NCBI GenBank assembly: GCA_030654175.1
Contig: JAURXZ010000042.1
Location: 124,001-188,000 of the forward strand
From: Bacteroidia bacterium
GTDB lineage: Bacteria > Bacteroidota > Bacteroidia > 2-12-FULL-35-15
Reading direction: 5' to 3'
Length of the DNA: 64,000 bases
Shown here: positions 54,647-63,163 of the stretch, piece by piece
Position numbering within the stretch: the first letter of the stretch is position 1
How the letters are laid out: every line of letters starts with the position of its first letter
Program-made: the position numbers and the translations under genes
The notes under the pieces: generated by a model
What the model was told of the DNA's origin: nothing
The model's input: the letters and a program-made list of their open reading frames with translations, nothing else
The model's database searches: none

Positions 54647-55762
54647 ATGACTAAATTAAAATTGTATAGAATAAGTTTAATAATTATTATTTCAATTGTT
54701 TTTACATCATGTAAACTTGGACGATTTGTGGTTTATAACTTTGCTGATATAAAAGATTATAAAAAATTCCCATCAAGAACATTGACAAGTAATGAGGCTA
54801 AATTTAAGTTCAATTCAACTTCAAAAGGTAAATATCCAGATACATTAAAATTAGGTAATAAATCTGTTGCCTTTGATAAAGTATTAGAAGACAATAAAAC
54901 CGTAGCTTTTTTGATAATTAAAAATGATACCATTCAATATGAAAAATATTTTAAAGGATACAATCAAGAAAGCATTATTCCATCGTTTTCTATGGCTAAA
55001 TCAGTTACGTCTATTTTGATAGGTTGTGCAATTGATGAAGGTTTAATAAAATCTATAGACGAACCAATAATAAACTATATTCCTGAATTGAAAAAGAATG
55101 GATTTGAAAAAGTTACCATTAAGCATTTATTACAAATGACTTCTGCATTAAAATTTAGTGAAAGTTATATAAATCCATTTGGAGAGGCTGCATCATTTTA
55201 TTATGGAAGAAATTTGAAACATGAGATTTCTAAACTGAAACTAAAAGGCACACCAGGAGAAAAAACGGAATATGTTAGTGGAAATACACAACTATTAGGT
55301 TTAGTTTTAGAGCGCGCTTTAAAAGGTAAAACGATTACAGAATATTTTCAAGAAAAATTGTGGACACCACTAGAAATGGAATATGATGGATCTTGGAGTA
55401 TTGATAAAAAAAAGAATGGAACAGAAAAAACGTTTTGTTGCATCAACGCACGAGCAAGAGATTTTGCTAAAATTGGACGGTTATATTTGAATAAAGGGAA
55501 TTGGAATGGTAAACAGATAGTGTCAAAAAAATGGGTAGAAGAATCTACAAAAGTTGATTCAACAGAAGGTAGTGTTGACGAATATCAGTACCAATGGTGG
55601 TTACCATCGAATGATGGTGATTTTATGGCAGAGGGAATATTAGGTCAATTTATTTATGTTAATCCATCTAAAAACATTGTCATTGTAAGAATGGGTAAAA
55701 ATTACGGAAAAATTAATTGGTCTGACTTATTTAGTTTATTATCGAAATATCCTAAAAAATAA
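54647..55762 (+). CDS. Beta-lactamase-fold serine hydrolase, lipoprotein (cassette 8)
   Basis: The 371-residue product has a lipoprotein signal (FTSC, Cys22). The serine hydrolase motifs are SMAK at 115-118 (nucleophile Ser115, Lys118) and YVSGN near residue 204 in the place of the YxN motif. It resembles class C beta-lactamase/6-aminohexanoate-dimer hydrolase-type esterases. It probably hydrolyses an ester or amide in the periplasm; true beta-lactamase activity is not shown. It is the only gene of its cassette. Confidence 0.87.
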   Translation: MTKLKLYRISLIIIISIVFTSCKLGRFVVYNFADIKDYKKFPSRTLTSNEAKFKFNSTSKGKYPDTLKLGNKSVAFDKVLEDNKTVAFLIIKNDTIQYEKYFKGYNQESIIPSFSMAKSVTSILIGCAIDEGLIKSIDEPIINYIPELKKNGFEKVTIKHLLQMTSALKFSESYINPFGEAASFYYGRNLKHEISKLKLKGTPGEKTEYVSGNTQLLGLVLERALKGKTITEYFQEKLWTPLEMEYDGSWSIDKKKNGTEKTFCCINARARDFAKIGRLYLNKGNWNGKQIVSKKWVEESTKVDSTEGSVDEYQYQWWLPSNDGDFMAEGILGQFIYVNPSKNIVIVRMGKNYGKINWSDLFSLLSKYPKK

Positions 55763-55773
55763 AATACCACTGG

Positions 55774-55906
55774 CTATAACAGCGCAGTTAAGCAATTGCT
55801 GGTTTTTCGGTAGCCGGAAGTTGTGGTTTCACGAAGAAATAGTATCTTCGGCAGAGAGAACTCAGTTCGCTTTTACGCAACTGCGTAACTGCGCGAAACG
55901 TTATAG
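55774..55906 (+). repeat. attC-like site 8
   Basis: It begins CTATAACAGCGCAGTTAAGC and ends TGCGCGAAACGTTATAG. GCGCAGTTAAGCAATTGC pairs with GCAACTGCGTAACTGCGC. It contains ATAGTATCTTCGGCAG and TTTTTCGGTAGCC, the second recalling the TTTCGGTAG of sites 1 and 2. Confidence 0.88.
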
Positions 55907-56209
55907 CCAATGGTAGGACGACCGTTCCAAAGACGATAGACCGACCAAAATTTAAACATTAAAACAAAAACAAACCATTTTGACAGGTGACCAAAAACAT
56001 ACAGACCATATTGAAACGGGACAGCGAGTAATCCGACACTCAAGCCGCCCCAATGTTTTTTTATTTTTTTTTGCCGCCCCGCATTTTTTAAAAACAATTT
56101 TAGGCAGCCGCACAAGCGGCACATTTGGTTTTGCCCCGACACACAAACCGACCCTTCGCAAAACCAAAAGAGCCACTTTTTTGCCATCGCACGACATAAA
56201 CATTAGCAT
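55901..56209 (+). repeat. Left arm of cassette 9
   Basis: It starts TTATAGCCAATGGTAGGACG. AAACCATTTTGACAGGTG, a TTTTTTTATTTTTTTTT run and TTTTTTAAAAACAATTTT (56084-56101) reappear as reverse complements in the right arm. A TTTTGCCCC...GCAAAACC hairpin with CGACACACAAA lies at 56129-56165. Confidence 0.75.
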
Positions 56210-56770
56210 ATGAAAATTTATATTAAAAATATGGTTTGTAATCGCTGCATAATGGTAGTGAAAAATGAATTAGAGAAACTATGTTTTCAAACTTTGAATA
56301 TTAGTTTAGGTGAAGTTGAACTCAAAAACGACTTGACTGAAATTGAGAAAACTAACCTTGACGATCATCTAAAAACGTTTGGATTTGAATTGATTGATGA
56401 CAAAAAAAGTCGCCTAATCGGACAAATTAAGTCTTCCATTATTGAAATTATACACCAAAACAACAGCGAATTAAAATCGAATTTATCTGACTATTTGAGC
56501 AGTAAACTTCATCACGACTATACTTACTTATCAAATCTGTTTTCCGAAGTTGAAGGAACGACTATTGAAAAATATTTCATTGCTCAAAAAATTGAGAAGG
56601 TGAAAGAACTTTTGGTTTATGACGAATTATCATTAAGCGAAATTGCTTATCAAATGAATTATTCGAGTGTTGGATATTTGAGCAATCAGTTTAAAAAAGT
56701 TACAGGACTTACCCCTACTCACTTTAAGAATATCAAGGAAATAAAGCGCAAACCACTAGACGAAGTGTAA
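56210..56770 (+). CDS. AraC-family regulator with N-terminal HMA domain (cassette 9)
   Basis: The 186-residue protein starts with an HMA-like metal-binding domain (1-65) whose CXXC is Cys10-Asn-Arg-Cys13. Residues about 85-180 are an AraC helix-turn-helix pair (DLSNL-type YTYLSNLFSEVEGTTIEKYF and LSLSEIAYQMNYSSVGYLSN). A copper-binding N domain on an AraC protein suggests a metal-sensing activator for the operon that follows. Its 3' end overlaps a repeated box (56767-56781) that may be its binding site. Confidence 0.85.
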   Translation: MKIYIKNMVCNRCIMVVKNELEKLCFQTLNISLGEVELKNDLTEIEKTNLDDHLKTFGFELIDDKKSRLIGQIKSSIIEIIHQNNSELKSNLSDYLSSKLHHDYTYLSNLFSEVEGTTIEKYFIAQKIEKVKELLVYDELSLSEIAYQMNYSSVGYLSNQFKKVTGLTPTHFKNIKEIKRKPLDEV

Positions 56771-56781
56771 ATGTTACAAAT
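56767..56781. promoter_or_regulatory. Repeated box upstream of copA
   Basis: GTAAATGTTACAAAT here recurs exactly at 59272-59286 before the HMA gene, and in both places CAAT(C/T)CAAAA follows. A -7-like CACCTTTG at 56823-56830 lies downstream. It is a candidate site for the AraC/HMA regulator. Confidence 0.55.
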
Positions 56782-56853
56782 ACAATCCAAAATCAGGTAA
56801 CGGGTAAGAAATGTAATGTTGCCACCTTTGCCTTGTAATTAAATAAAAAAGGT

Positions 56854-59265
56854 ATGGCAACAAATAATAATGAATTTAGGATACCACTTGAAGGCGTTGA
56901 AAGTGAACACTGTGCTTTAATTGTGGACAATGGATTGGCAAAACTTAATGGTGTTGAATCACACCGAGTGGAACTCAACAATAAGGAAGCAATCATTGAA
57001 ACTCAAAATCGGGAAACAGTTTCAGAAGCTGTAAAAACTATTCGAGATTTGGGTTATGGAGTAACTACCGTAAAGAAATCATTCCCTGTATTACAAATGA
57101 CGTGTGCTTCTTGTGCGATTAGTGTGGAGAGTATGCTTAAATCTCAGGCAGGAGTTGTGAATGCAAGCGTGAATTATGCAAATGCAAAGGTCTCAGTAGA
57201 ATTTATACCGAGTTTGATACAAGTAGAGCATTTGAGAAAAGTTGTTCAAAGTATTGGTTACGATTTGTTAATTGATGAAAGTCCTTCTGGTGATGAGACC
57301 ATTGAGCATATTCAGAAAGAAAACTTTAAAACTCTCAAAAAGAAAACCTATTGGGCGTTGATACTATCCATTCCTGTAGTAGTAATCGGAATGTTTTTTA
57401 TGAATATGCCCTTTGCGAATGAAATAACGTGGTTTTTAAGTACCCCAGTTTTATTTTGGTTAGGGAGAGATTTTTACATCAATGCTTGGAAACAAGCCAA
57501 ACATCGATCTGCCAATATGGATACTTTGGTGGCATTAAGCACAGGTGTTGCTTACATTTTCAGTGTTTTCAACACACTGTTTCCTGAATTTTGGCACGAA
57601 AGGGGATTACACGCTCACGTTTATTTTGAAGCTGCATCTGTTATCATTGGCTTTATATTATTGGGTAAACTATTGGAAGAAAAAGCCAAAGGAAATACTT
57701 CATCTGCAATAAAGAAATTGATGGGTTTACAGCCAAAAACAGTAACGATTGTACAGGATGGTGGTTATCAAATGGAAATCCCCATTGAGCAAGTTGAAAT
57801 AGGTAATACAATTGTGGTAAAACCAGGCGAGCAAATTGCGGTAGATGGAATAGTAATTAACGGAAACTCTTTTGTTGACGAAAGTATGTTGAGCGGTGAG
57901 CCTGTTCCTGTGTTGAAAAATGAAAACGACAAAGTATTTGCGGGAACTATTAATCAAAAAGGTAGCTTCCAATTTAAAGCCGATAAAGTAGGCAGTGAAA
58001 CTATGCTTGCACACATTATCAAAATGGTGCAAGACGCACAAGGCAGTAAAGCTCCTGTCCAAAAATTGGTGGATAAAATTGCAGGAATTTTCGTGCCCAT
58101 TGTAATTGTAATTGCCGTTGCTTCATTTATAGTATGGAACATCTTTGGCGGAGACAATGGCTTTACTCAGGGATTGTTAGCTCTTATTACCGTATTGGTT
58201 ATTGCCTGTCCTTGTGCTTTAGGTTTAGCTACTCCGACTGCAATTATGGTTGGTGTGGGCAAAGGAGCTGAAAAAGGAATCTTAATTAAAGATGCAGAAA
58301 GTCTTGAGTTAGCAAAAAAGGTAAATGCTGTAATACTCGATAAAACAGGAACCATCACAGAAGGTAAACCTGTTGTAACGAATGATTTTTGGACTGAAGA
58401 AACCCCGATATTAAAACAAATACTATTCAGCATTGAAAAACAATCTGAACACCCATTGGCAGATGCGGTTGTTTCTCATTTAAAAAATCAGAATACCGTT
58501 TCAATAACTCAATTTGAAAGTATCACAGGAAAAGGAGCAAAAGCTGAGATTGACGGTATAACTTATTTCATTGGAAACAAAAGACTGATACAAGAAAATG
58601 AAATTTTGATTGAAAATGCGGTTGCTCAAAAAGCCAATCAATGGGGCAATGAAGCCAAAACAGTAATTTGGTTTGCCAATACGAAAAAAACAATAGCCAT
58701 ATTAGCAATAGCTGACCAGATTAAAGCAACTTCTAAAAAGGCAATTGAAGAATTACAGCTATCAGGCATTGAAGTTTATATGCTCACAGGCGACAATGAA
58801 ATGACAGCCAAAGCTGTTTCAGAAAAAGTTGGTATCAAACATTACAAAGCAGAAGTACTGCCTGAACATAAAGCTGCATTCGTTAAACAATTGCAGCAAC
58901 AAGGAAAGGTTATAGCGATGGTTGGCGATGGTATCAATGACAGCACAGCATTGGCACAAGCAGACGTGAGTATAGCAATGGGCAAAGGAAGCGACATTGC
59001 AATGGATGTAGCTAAAATGACTATCATTTCATCAGACCTTACAAAAATTCCCGAAGCAATTCATTTATCAAAATCAACAGTTCGCACCATTAAACAAAAC
59101 CTGTTTTGGGCATTTATTTACAATTTGATTGGTATTCCAATTGCAGCAGGGATTTTATACCCGTTTAACGGTTTCTTACTCAACCCGATGATTGCAGGTG
59201 CGGCAATGGCATTGAGCAGTTTAAGTGTAGTAAGTAATAGTCTGTGGTTGAAGTATAAAAAATAA
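56854..59265 (+). CDS. copA: Copper-exporting P-type ATPase (cassette 9)
   Basis: The 803-residue protein has two HMA-like domains. The first (about 8-72) has SEHC and no CXXC; the second has MTCASC (Cys84, Cys87). The membrane CPC motif is at 452-454, the phosphorylation site DKTGT at 496-500 (Asp496), then MLTGDN and GDGINDSTAL. Eight helices are expected. It pumps Cu+ out of the cytoplasm. It is the second gene of the copper cassette. Confidence 0.93.
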   Translation: MATNNNEFRIPLEGVESEHCALIVDNGLAKLNGVESHRVELNNKEAIIETQNRETVSEAVKTIRDLGYGVTTVKKSFPVLQMTCASCAISVESMLKSQAGVVNASVNYANAKVSVEFIPSLIQVEHLRKVVQSIGYDLLIDESPSGDETIEHIQKENFKTLKKKTYWALILSIPVVVIGMFFMNMPFANEITWFLSTPVLFWLGRDFYINAWKQAKHRSANMDTLVALSTGVAYIFSVFNTLFPEFWHERGLHAHVYFEAASVIIGFILLGKLLEEKAKGNTSSAIKKLMGLQPKTVTIVQDGGYQMEIPIEQVEIGNTIVVKPGEQIAVDGIVINGNSFVDESMLSGEPVPVLKNENDKVFAGTINQKGSFQFKADKVGSETMLAHIIKMVQDAQGSKAPVQKLVDKIAGIFVPIVIVIAVASFIVWNIFGGDNGFTQGLLALITVLVIACPCALGLATPTAIMVGVGKGAEKGILIKDAESLELAKKVNAVILDKTGTITEGKPVVTNDFWTEETPILKQILFSIEKQSEHPLADAVVSHLKNQNTVSITQFESITGKGAKAEIDGITYFIGNKRLIQENEILIENAVAQKANQWGNEAKTVIWFANTKKTIAILAIADQIKATSKKAIEELQLSGIEVYMLTGDNEMTAKAVSEKVGIKHYKAEVLPEHKAAFVKQLQQQGKVIAMVGDGINDSTALAQADVSIAMGKGSDIAMDVAKMTIISSDLTKIPEAIHLSKSTVRTIKQNLFWAFIYNLIGIPIAAGILYPFNGFLLNPMIAGAAMALSSLSVVSNSLWLKYKK

Positions 59266-59271
59266 GCAGAC

Positions 59272-59286
59272 GTAAATGTTACAAAT
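59272..59286. promoter_or_regulatory. Repeated box upstream of the HMA gene
   Basis: GTAAATGTTACAAAT is the same 15 bases as at 56767-56781, followed by CAATTCAAAAA. It lies 6 bp after the copA stop and 77 bp before the HMA start. Confidence 0.55.
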
Positions 59287-59362
59287 CAATTCAAAAATAC
59301 AGTAATGTATTTAGTTTGAATGCTATCGAAATTTGCAGTATATAATTTAAACAAACATTAAA

Positions 59363-59590
59363 ATGAAAACGAACGATAAAACATTAAAATTCAAAACCAA
59401 CATCAACTGTAGTGGATGTGTGGAAAAGGTAACTCCATTTCTAAATGATGCAAACGGAATTTGCCATTGGGATGTGGACACTGCAAACAAAGACAAAATT
59501 CTTTCTGTGCATTCCGAAGGAATTACCGAAGAAGAAGTAATCCAAAAGGTGCAAGATGCAGGATTTAAAATTGAATTATTAACCCAATAA
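59363..59590 (+). CDS. HMA-domain copper chaperone (cassette 9)
   Basis: The 75-residue protein is a single HMA ferredoxin fold with CXXC in NINCSGCVEKV (Cys16, Cys19). Such small CopZ-like proteins carry Cu+ to the ATPase. It is co-directional with copA and lies 97 bp after it, behind the second copy of the box. Confidence 0.85.
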   Translation: MKTNDKTLKFKTNINCSGCVEKVTPFLNDANGICHWDVDTANKDKILSVHSEGITEEEVIQKVQDAGFKIELLTQ

Positions 59591-59600
59591 AAAAACAGAT

Positions 59601-60455
59601 ATGAACATAGTATCAAAAATATCAGCTGCAACTTTATTGCTGTTTTCATCCTCCTCTTGCAACGCTCAAATTAAAAATGCAAAAACCGAGATCGTGAAAA
59701 TTTATGGCAATTGCGAAATGTGTGAAAAGACGATTGAAACAGCAGGAAATGTAAAGAAAGTTGCTAACGTAGAATGGAACAAAGACAGCAAAATGGCAAC
59801 AATAACTTACGACAGTATCAAAACAAATCAAGATGAAATCTTGAAACGCATTGCTTTGGCTGGTTATGATAGCGACAAATTCCTCGCTCCAGATGATGTG
59901 TATAGTAAACTTGCTGGATGTTGCCAATACGAAAGGGTAAAGAAAACTGCAATTGTTTCAACCGCAGTTATTGAAGACCACTCAATGCACAATCAAGAAA
60001 ACGTAGTTGAAACGAAGCAAGAAGTAAATCAACTGAAAACGATTTTCGAAAGTTACTTTGCTTTAAAAGATGCTTTGGTAAAATCAGACGGTAAATTAGT
60101 TTCAACATTAGCTAAAGACGTACTTGCAAATATCAATTCGGTTAAAATGGAAAAACTCTCATCAGAAGAACACACTGTTTGGATGAAAGTGATGAGTAGT
60201 TTAAAATCAAATACCGAAAAAATTGTAGCTACTACAATTATAGAAAAACAGCGTGTCGTTTTTATGGATTTGTCAGCAAACTTTTATGCTTTGCTCAAAG
60301 TCAGTAAACAGGATTATTCTATATACTATCAAAATTGCCCAATGTATAACGATGGTAAAGGAGCAAATTGGTTGAGCAAAGAAAACGCAGTAAAAAATCC
60401 ATACTACGGTTCGCAAATGCTTACTTGTGGCAAAACAGTAGAAACCATTAAATAA
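59601..60455 (+). CDS. HMA-DUF3347 lipoprotein (cassette 9)
   Basis: The 284-residue product has a lipoprotein signal (SSSC, Cys20), an HMA domain with CEMC (Cys38, Cys41) and a C-terminal DUF3347 region (about 140-284: YFALKDALVKSD, then YSIYYQNCPMYNDGKGANWL and YYGSQMLTCGK). DUF3347 proteins are periplasmic partners of CusB-type copper efflux. It probably binds copper outside the cytoplasm. It starts 10 bp after the HMA gene. Confidence 0.85.
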   Translation: MNIVSKISAATLLLFSSSSCNAQIKNAKTEIVKIYGNCEMCEKTIETAGNVKKVANVEWNKDSKMATITYDSIKTNQDEILKRIALAGYDSDKFLAPDDVYSKLAGCCQYERVKKTAIVSTAVIEDHSMHNQENVVETKQEVNQLKTIFESYFALKDALVKSDGKLVSTLAKDVLANINSVKMEKLSSEEHTVWMKVMSSLKSNTEKIVATTIIEKQRVVFMDLSANFYALLKVSKQDYSIYYQNCPMYNDGKGANWLSKENAVKNPYYGSQMLTCGKTVETIK

Positions 60456-60521
60456 ACTCCAATTTGGCGTAATCGAAAACGGTTACGCCATTTCTTAAAC
60501 TCAACAAATGAAAATCTTAAA

Positions 60522-62771
60522 ATGGTTCTACAAAATATTCTTTCAAAAAAATTGCTGCCGATAGTATTTTTACTATTGGTCAGTAATAATATATCCGCTC
60601 AAAAAACAGTTCGTTACGACCTTTATGTAAAAGACACTTTGGTAAACTTTACTGGGAAATTCAAAAGAGCCATAGCCGTAAACGGACAAATCCCTATGCC
60701 AACGCTCGTCTTTACAGAAGGCGACACAGCAGAAATTTACGTTCATAATTTGCTTAAAGAAGAAACATCTTTGCATTGGCACGGCTTATTTTTACCCAAC
60801 AAAGAAGATGGCGTTCCTAATTTGACGCAAATGCCAATCAAGCCAAATACTACACACGTTTACCGTTTTCCAATTATTCAAAATGGCACACATTGGTATC
60901 ACAGTCATTCGGGTTTGCAAGAACAAATAGGAATGTATGGCAATTTTATAATGCTCAAAAAATCTGATGACAAAACATTTCGAAAGGGAATTGATGATTT
61001 ACCTACCGTTCCCATTGTATTAAGCGAATGGACAGACTTAAAACCTGAAAACATTCACAGAATGTTGCATAATGCCAACGATTACCCAGCATTGAAAAAA
61101 AATGCCGTTCAAAGTTATGCAGAAGCCATTAAAGCTGGGCATTTCAAAACCAAACTAAAAAACGAATGGAAACGAATGTTGGCAATGGATGTAAGCGATG
61201 TGTATTACGAAAAAATATTGATGAATGGTAAACCGAGTACAGACCTTACAGCCATTGACGGAAAGGAATTAAAGGCAGGTGACAAAGTGCGTTTAAGAAT
61301 TTCAAACGGTGGAGCATCATCTTACTTTTGGCTCACTTATGCAGGTGGCAAAATTACAGTAGTAGCCAACGATGGCAACGATGTAGAGCCTGTTGAAGTA
61401 GATAGATTGATTATTGCTGTTTCTGAAACCTACGATATTATTGTAACTATTCCTGCCGAAAATACGGCTTTTGAATTTTTGGCAACCACCGAAGACAGAA
61501 CCAATTCTGCATCATTATACATTGGCAACGGCATAAAACAACTGAAATCATCACAACCAAGATTGAAGTATTTTGAAGGAATGAAGATGATGAATGATAT
61601 GATGAAAATGAATGGCGATTTGGACGATATGGGAATGAATATGAGCCTAAATCAAATGGATATGAATGTGGTAATGTATCCGGAAATTACTGGAGACAGC
61701 AAACCAAAACAAAGTGATAACGACCCAAACCGATACAACGCCAATGCTTTGGCAGATATTGTTACGTTAAACTATGCAATGTTGAAATCACCCAACAATA
61801 CTTCACTTCCAAAAGATGCACCCGTAAAAGAGTTAAAATTTACACTAACAGGAAATATGAACCGCTATGTTTGGAGTTTAGATAATAGAGTAATATCTGA
61901 AACTGATAAAATTCTAATCAAAAAAGGTGAAAATGTTCGTATCGTTTTATATAACAACTCTATGATGCGACATCCAATGCACTTGCACGGACACGATTTT
62001 CGTTTACTCAATGGTCAAGGCGCCAATGCACCCTTAAAAAATGTTGTGGACATTATGCCAATGGAAACCGATACATTGGAATTTAACGCCAATGTAGAAG
62101 GCGATTGGTTTTTTCACTGTCATATTCTCTACCATATGATGAGTGGTATGGGCAGAGTATTTACTTATGAAAATCAAGCTCCAAATCCTTTAATAACAAA
62201 TCCTAAATTGGCTCAACGTAAACTATTTGCAGACGACCGTAAATTTCATTTTATGGCAGACAACGATTTTGCTACCAACGGAAACGATGGAATGGCAATG
62301 TTACAAAACACTCGTTGGAGCATAGGTTCAGAATGGCGTTTAGGCTACAATGATATGCACGGCTATGAAACCGAAACACATATAGGACGATACATTGGAA
62401 AAATGCAATGGCTGATGCCGTTTATTGGTTTTGATTGGCGTTACAGAAAAATGGGAATTGATGAACAAGAAGAAAATTTATTCGGACAAGTAAATAAAAA
62501 AGACAACAGAACTGCTGTAAGTTTAGGGTTTATGTACACGCTTCCAATGTTGGTGAATTTTCAGGCAGAAGTGTATCACGATGGAATTGTTCGACTTTCT
62601 TTAATGCGAGAAGATATACCGATTACGAAAAGAATAAGAGCTGGTTTTATGGTAAATACAGACAAAGAATTTATGGTTGACTTGCGTTATATCATAAATA
62701 GAAATATGGGGATTAGAACACACTACGATAGCGATATGGGATTTGGAGTTGGACTGACATTAAATTATTAA
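60522..62771 (+). CDS. Multicopper oxidase with extra C-terminal region (cassette 9)
   Basis: The 749-residue product has a signal peptide (ending ISAQ) and a cupredoxin-type multicopper oxidase part with HWHG (His85, His87), HWYHSHSG (His124, 127, 129), HPMHLHGH near residue 486 and HCHILYHMMSGMG near 531. A Met-rich stretch (MMNDMMKMNGDLDDMGMNM) near 363-381 is typical of CopA/CueO-like copper resistance oxidases. The last about 190 residues are unlike the oxidase and alternate in a barrel-like way (RWSIGSEWRLGYND, MGIRTHYDSDMGFGVGLTLN), as in CopB. It could be a natural CopA-CopB fusion. It oxidises Cu+ in the periplasm. Confidence 0.88.
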   Translation: MVLQNILSKKLLPIVFLLLVSNNISAQKTVRYDLYVKDTLVNFTGKFKRAIAVNGQIPMPTLVFTEGDTAEIYVHNLLKEETSLHWHGLFLPNKEDGVPNLTQMPIKPNTTHVYRFPIIQNGTHWYHSHSGLQEQIGMYGNFIMLKKSDDKTFRKGIDDLPTVPIVLSEWTDLKPENIHRMLHNANDYPALKKNAVQSYAEAIKAGHFKTKLKNEWKRMLAMDVSDVYYEKILMNGKPSTDLTAIDGKELKAGDKVRLRISNGGASSYFWLTYAGGKITVVANDGNDVEPVEVDRLIIAVSETYDIIVTIPAENTAFEFLATTEDRTNSASLYIGNGIKQLKSSQPRLKYFEGMKMMNDMMKMNGDLDDMGMNMSLNQMDMNVVMYPEITGDSKPKQSDNDPNRYNANALADIVTLNYAMLKSPNNTSLPKDAPVKELKFTLTGNMNRYVWSLDNRVISETDKILIKKGENVRIVLYNNSMMRHPMHLHGHDFRLLNGQGANAPLKNVVDIMPMETDTLEFNANVEGDWFFHCHILYHMMSGMGRVFTYENQAPNPLITNPKLAQRKLFADDRKFHFMADNDFATNGNDGMAMLQNTRWSIGSEWRLGYNDMHGYETETHIGRYIGKMQWLMPFIGFDWRYRKMGIDEQEENLFGQVNKKDNRTAVSLGFMYTLPMLVNFQAEVYHDGIVRLSLMREDIPITKRIRAGFMVNTDKEFMVDLRYIINRNMGIRTHYDSDMGFGVGLTLNY

Positions 62772-62996
62772 TTGCTACCCAATTTGCAAGCACATTGCCA
62801 AAGCCCCACAAAGCCAACACGCAGACCAAAGCTTTGTCAAAGAGCTTGCAAAGCCAACGCAAGACAAAATTGTTTTAAAAAATTTACCGACCCTTCAAAA
62901 AAATAAAAAACGCAACGCACAACCCAACAGACAATGACACTGACACTGAATCTCAACAATCACAATGGTTTACAAGGACAGACGACAAGAACCACT
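62772..62996 (+). repeat. Right arm of cassette 9
   Basis: AAAATTGTTTTAAAAAA (62867-62883) is the reverse complement of 56084-56101 with one base missing, and CAAAAAAATAAAAAACG pairs with the left T-run. AATGGTTTAC (62965-62974) mirrors AAACCATT. CTTTGTCAAAGAGCTTGC forms part of a hairpin at 62832-62849. Confidence 0.75.
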
Positions 62997-62998
62997 GG

Positions 62999-63132
62999 CT
63001 ATAACAGCACCTACAAGCAAGCAGGGGTTTCGTGCTTCGTATGACAGGAAAGTGCTAAATTTAAAGTTCAGTTCTTCGTATGAAGTTTAGTGCTAAAAAT
63101 CCCTGCCTGCGTGTAGCTGCAAACCGTTATAG
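62999..63132 (+). repeat. attC-like site 9
   Basis: It begins CTATAACAGCACCTACAAGC and ends GTAGCTGCAAACCGTTATAG. CAAGCAGGGGTTT pairs imperfectly with AAATCCCTGCCTGCG. The words CGTGCTTCGTATGA and GTTCTTCGTATGAAG are shared with sites 3 and 5. Confidence 0.9.
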
Positions 63133-63163
63133 GGCATTTTAGGACAACGACAACAAAATTGAA

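Noticed and set aside
54647-55762. Antibiotic-resistance beta-lactamase
   Set aside because: The fold and the SMAK motif are shared by many esterases and peptidases; nothing in the sequence shows beta-lactam specificity.
60466-60491. TTGGCGTAA...TTACGCCA hairpin as a tenth attC
   Set aside because: It shares the TTTGGCGTAA word with sites 3 and 5, but has no TAACA/CGTTA cores and no cassette-end complementarity; it is a simple intergenic hairpin in the copper operon.
37223-63133. CRISPR array
   Set aside because: The repeats are long (130-180 bp), palindromic and separated by genes; there are no short equal spacers and no cas genes.
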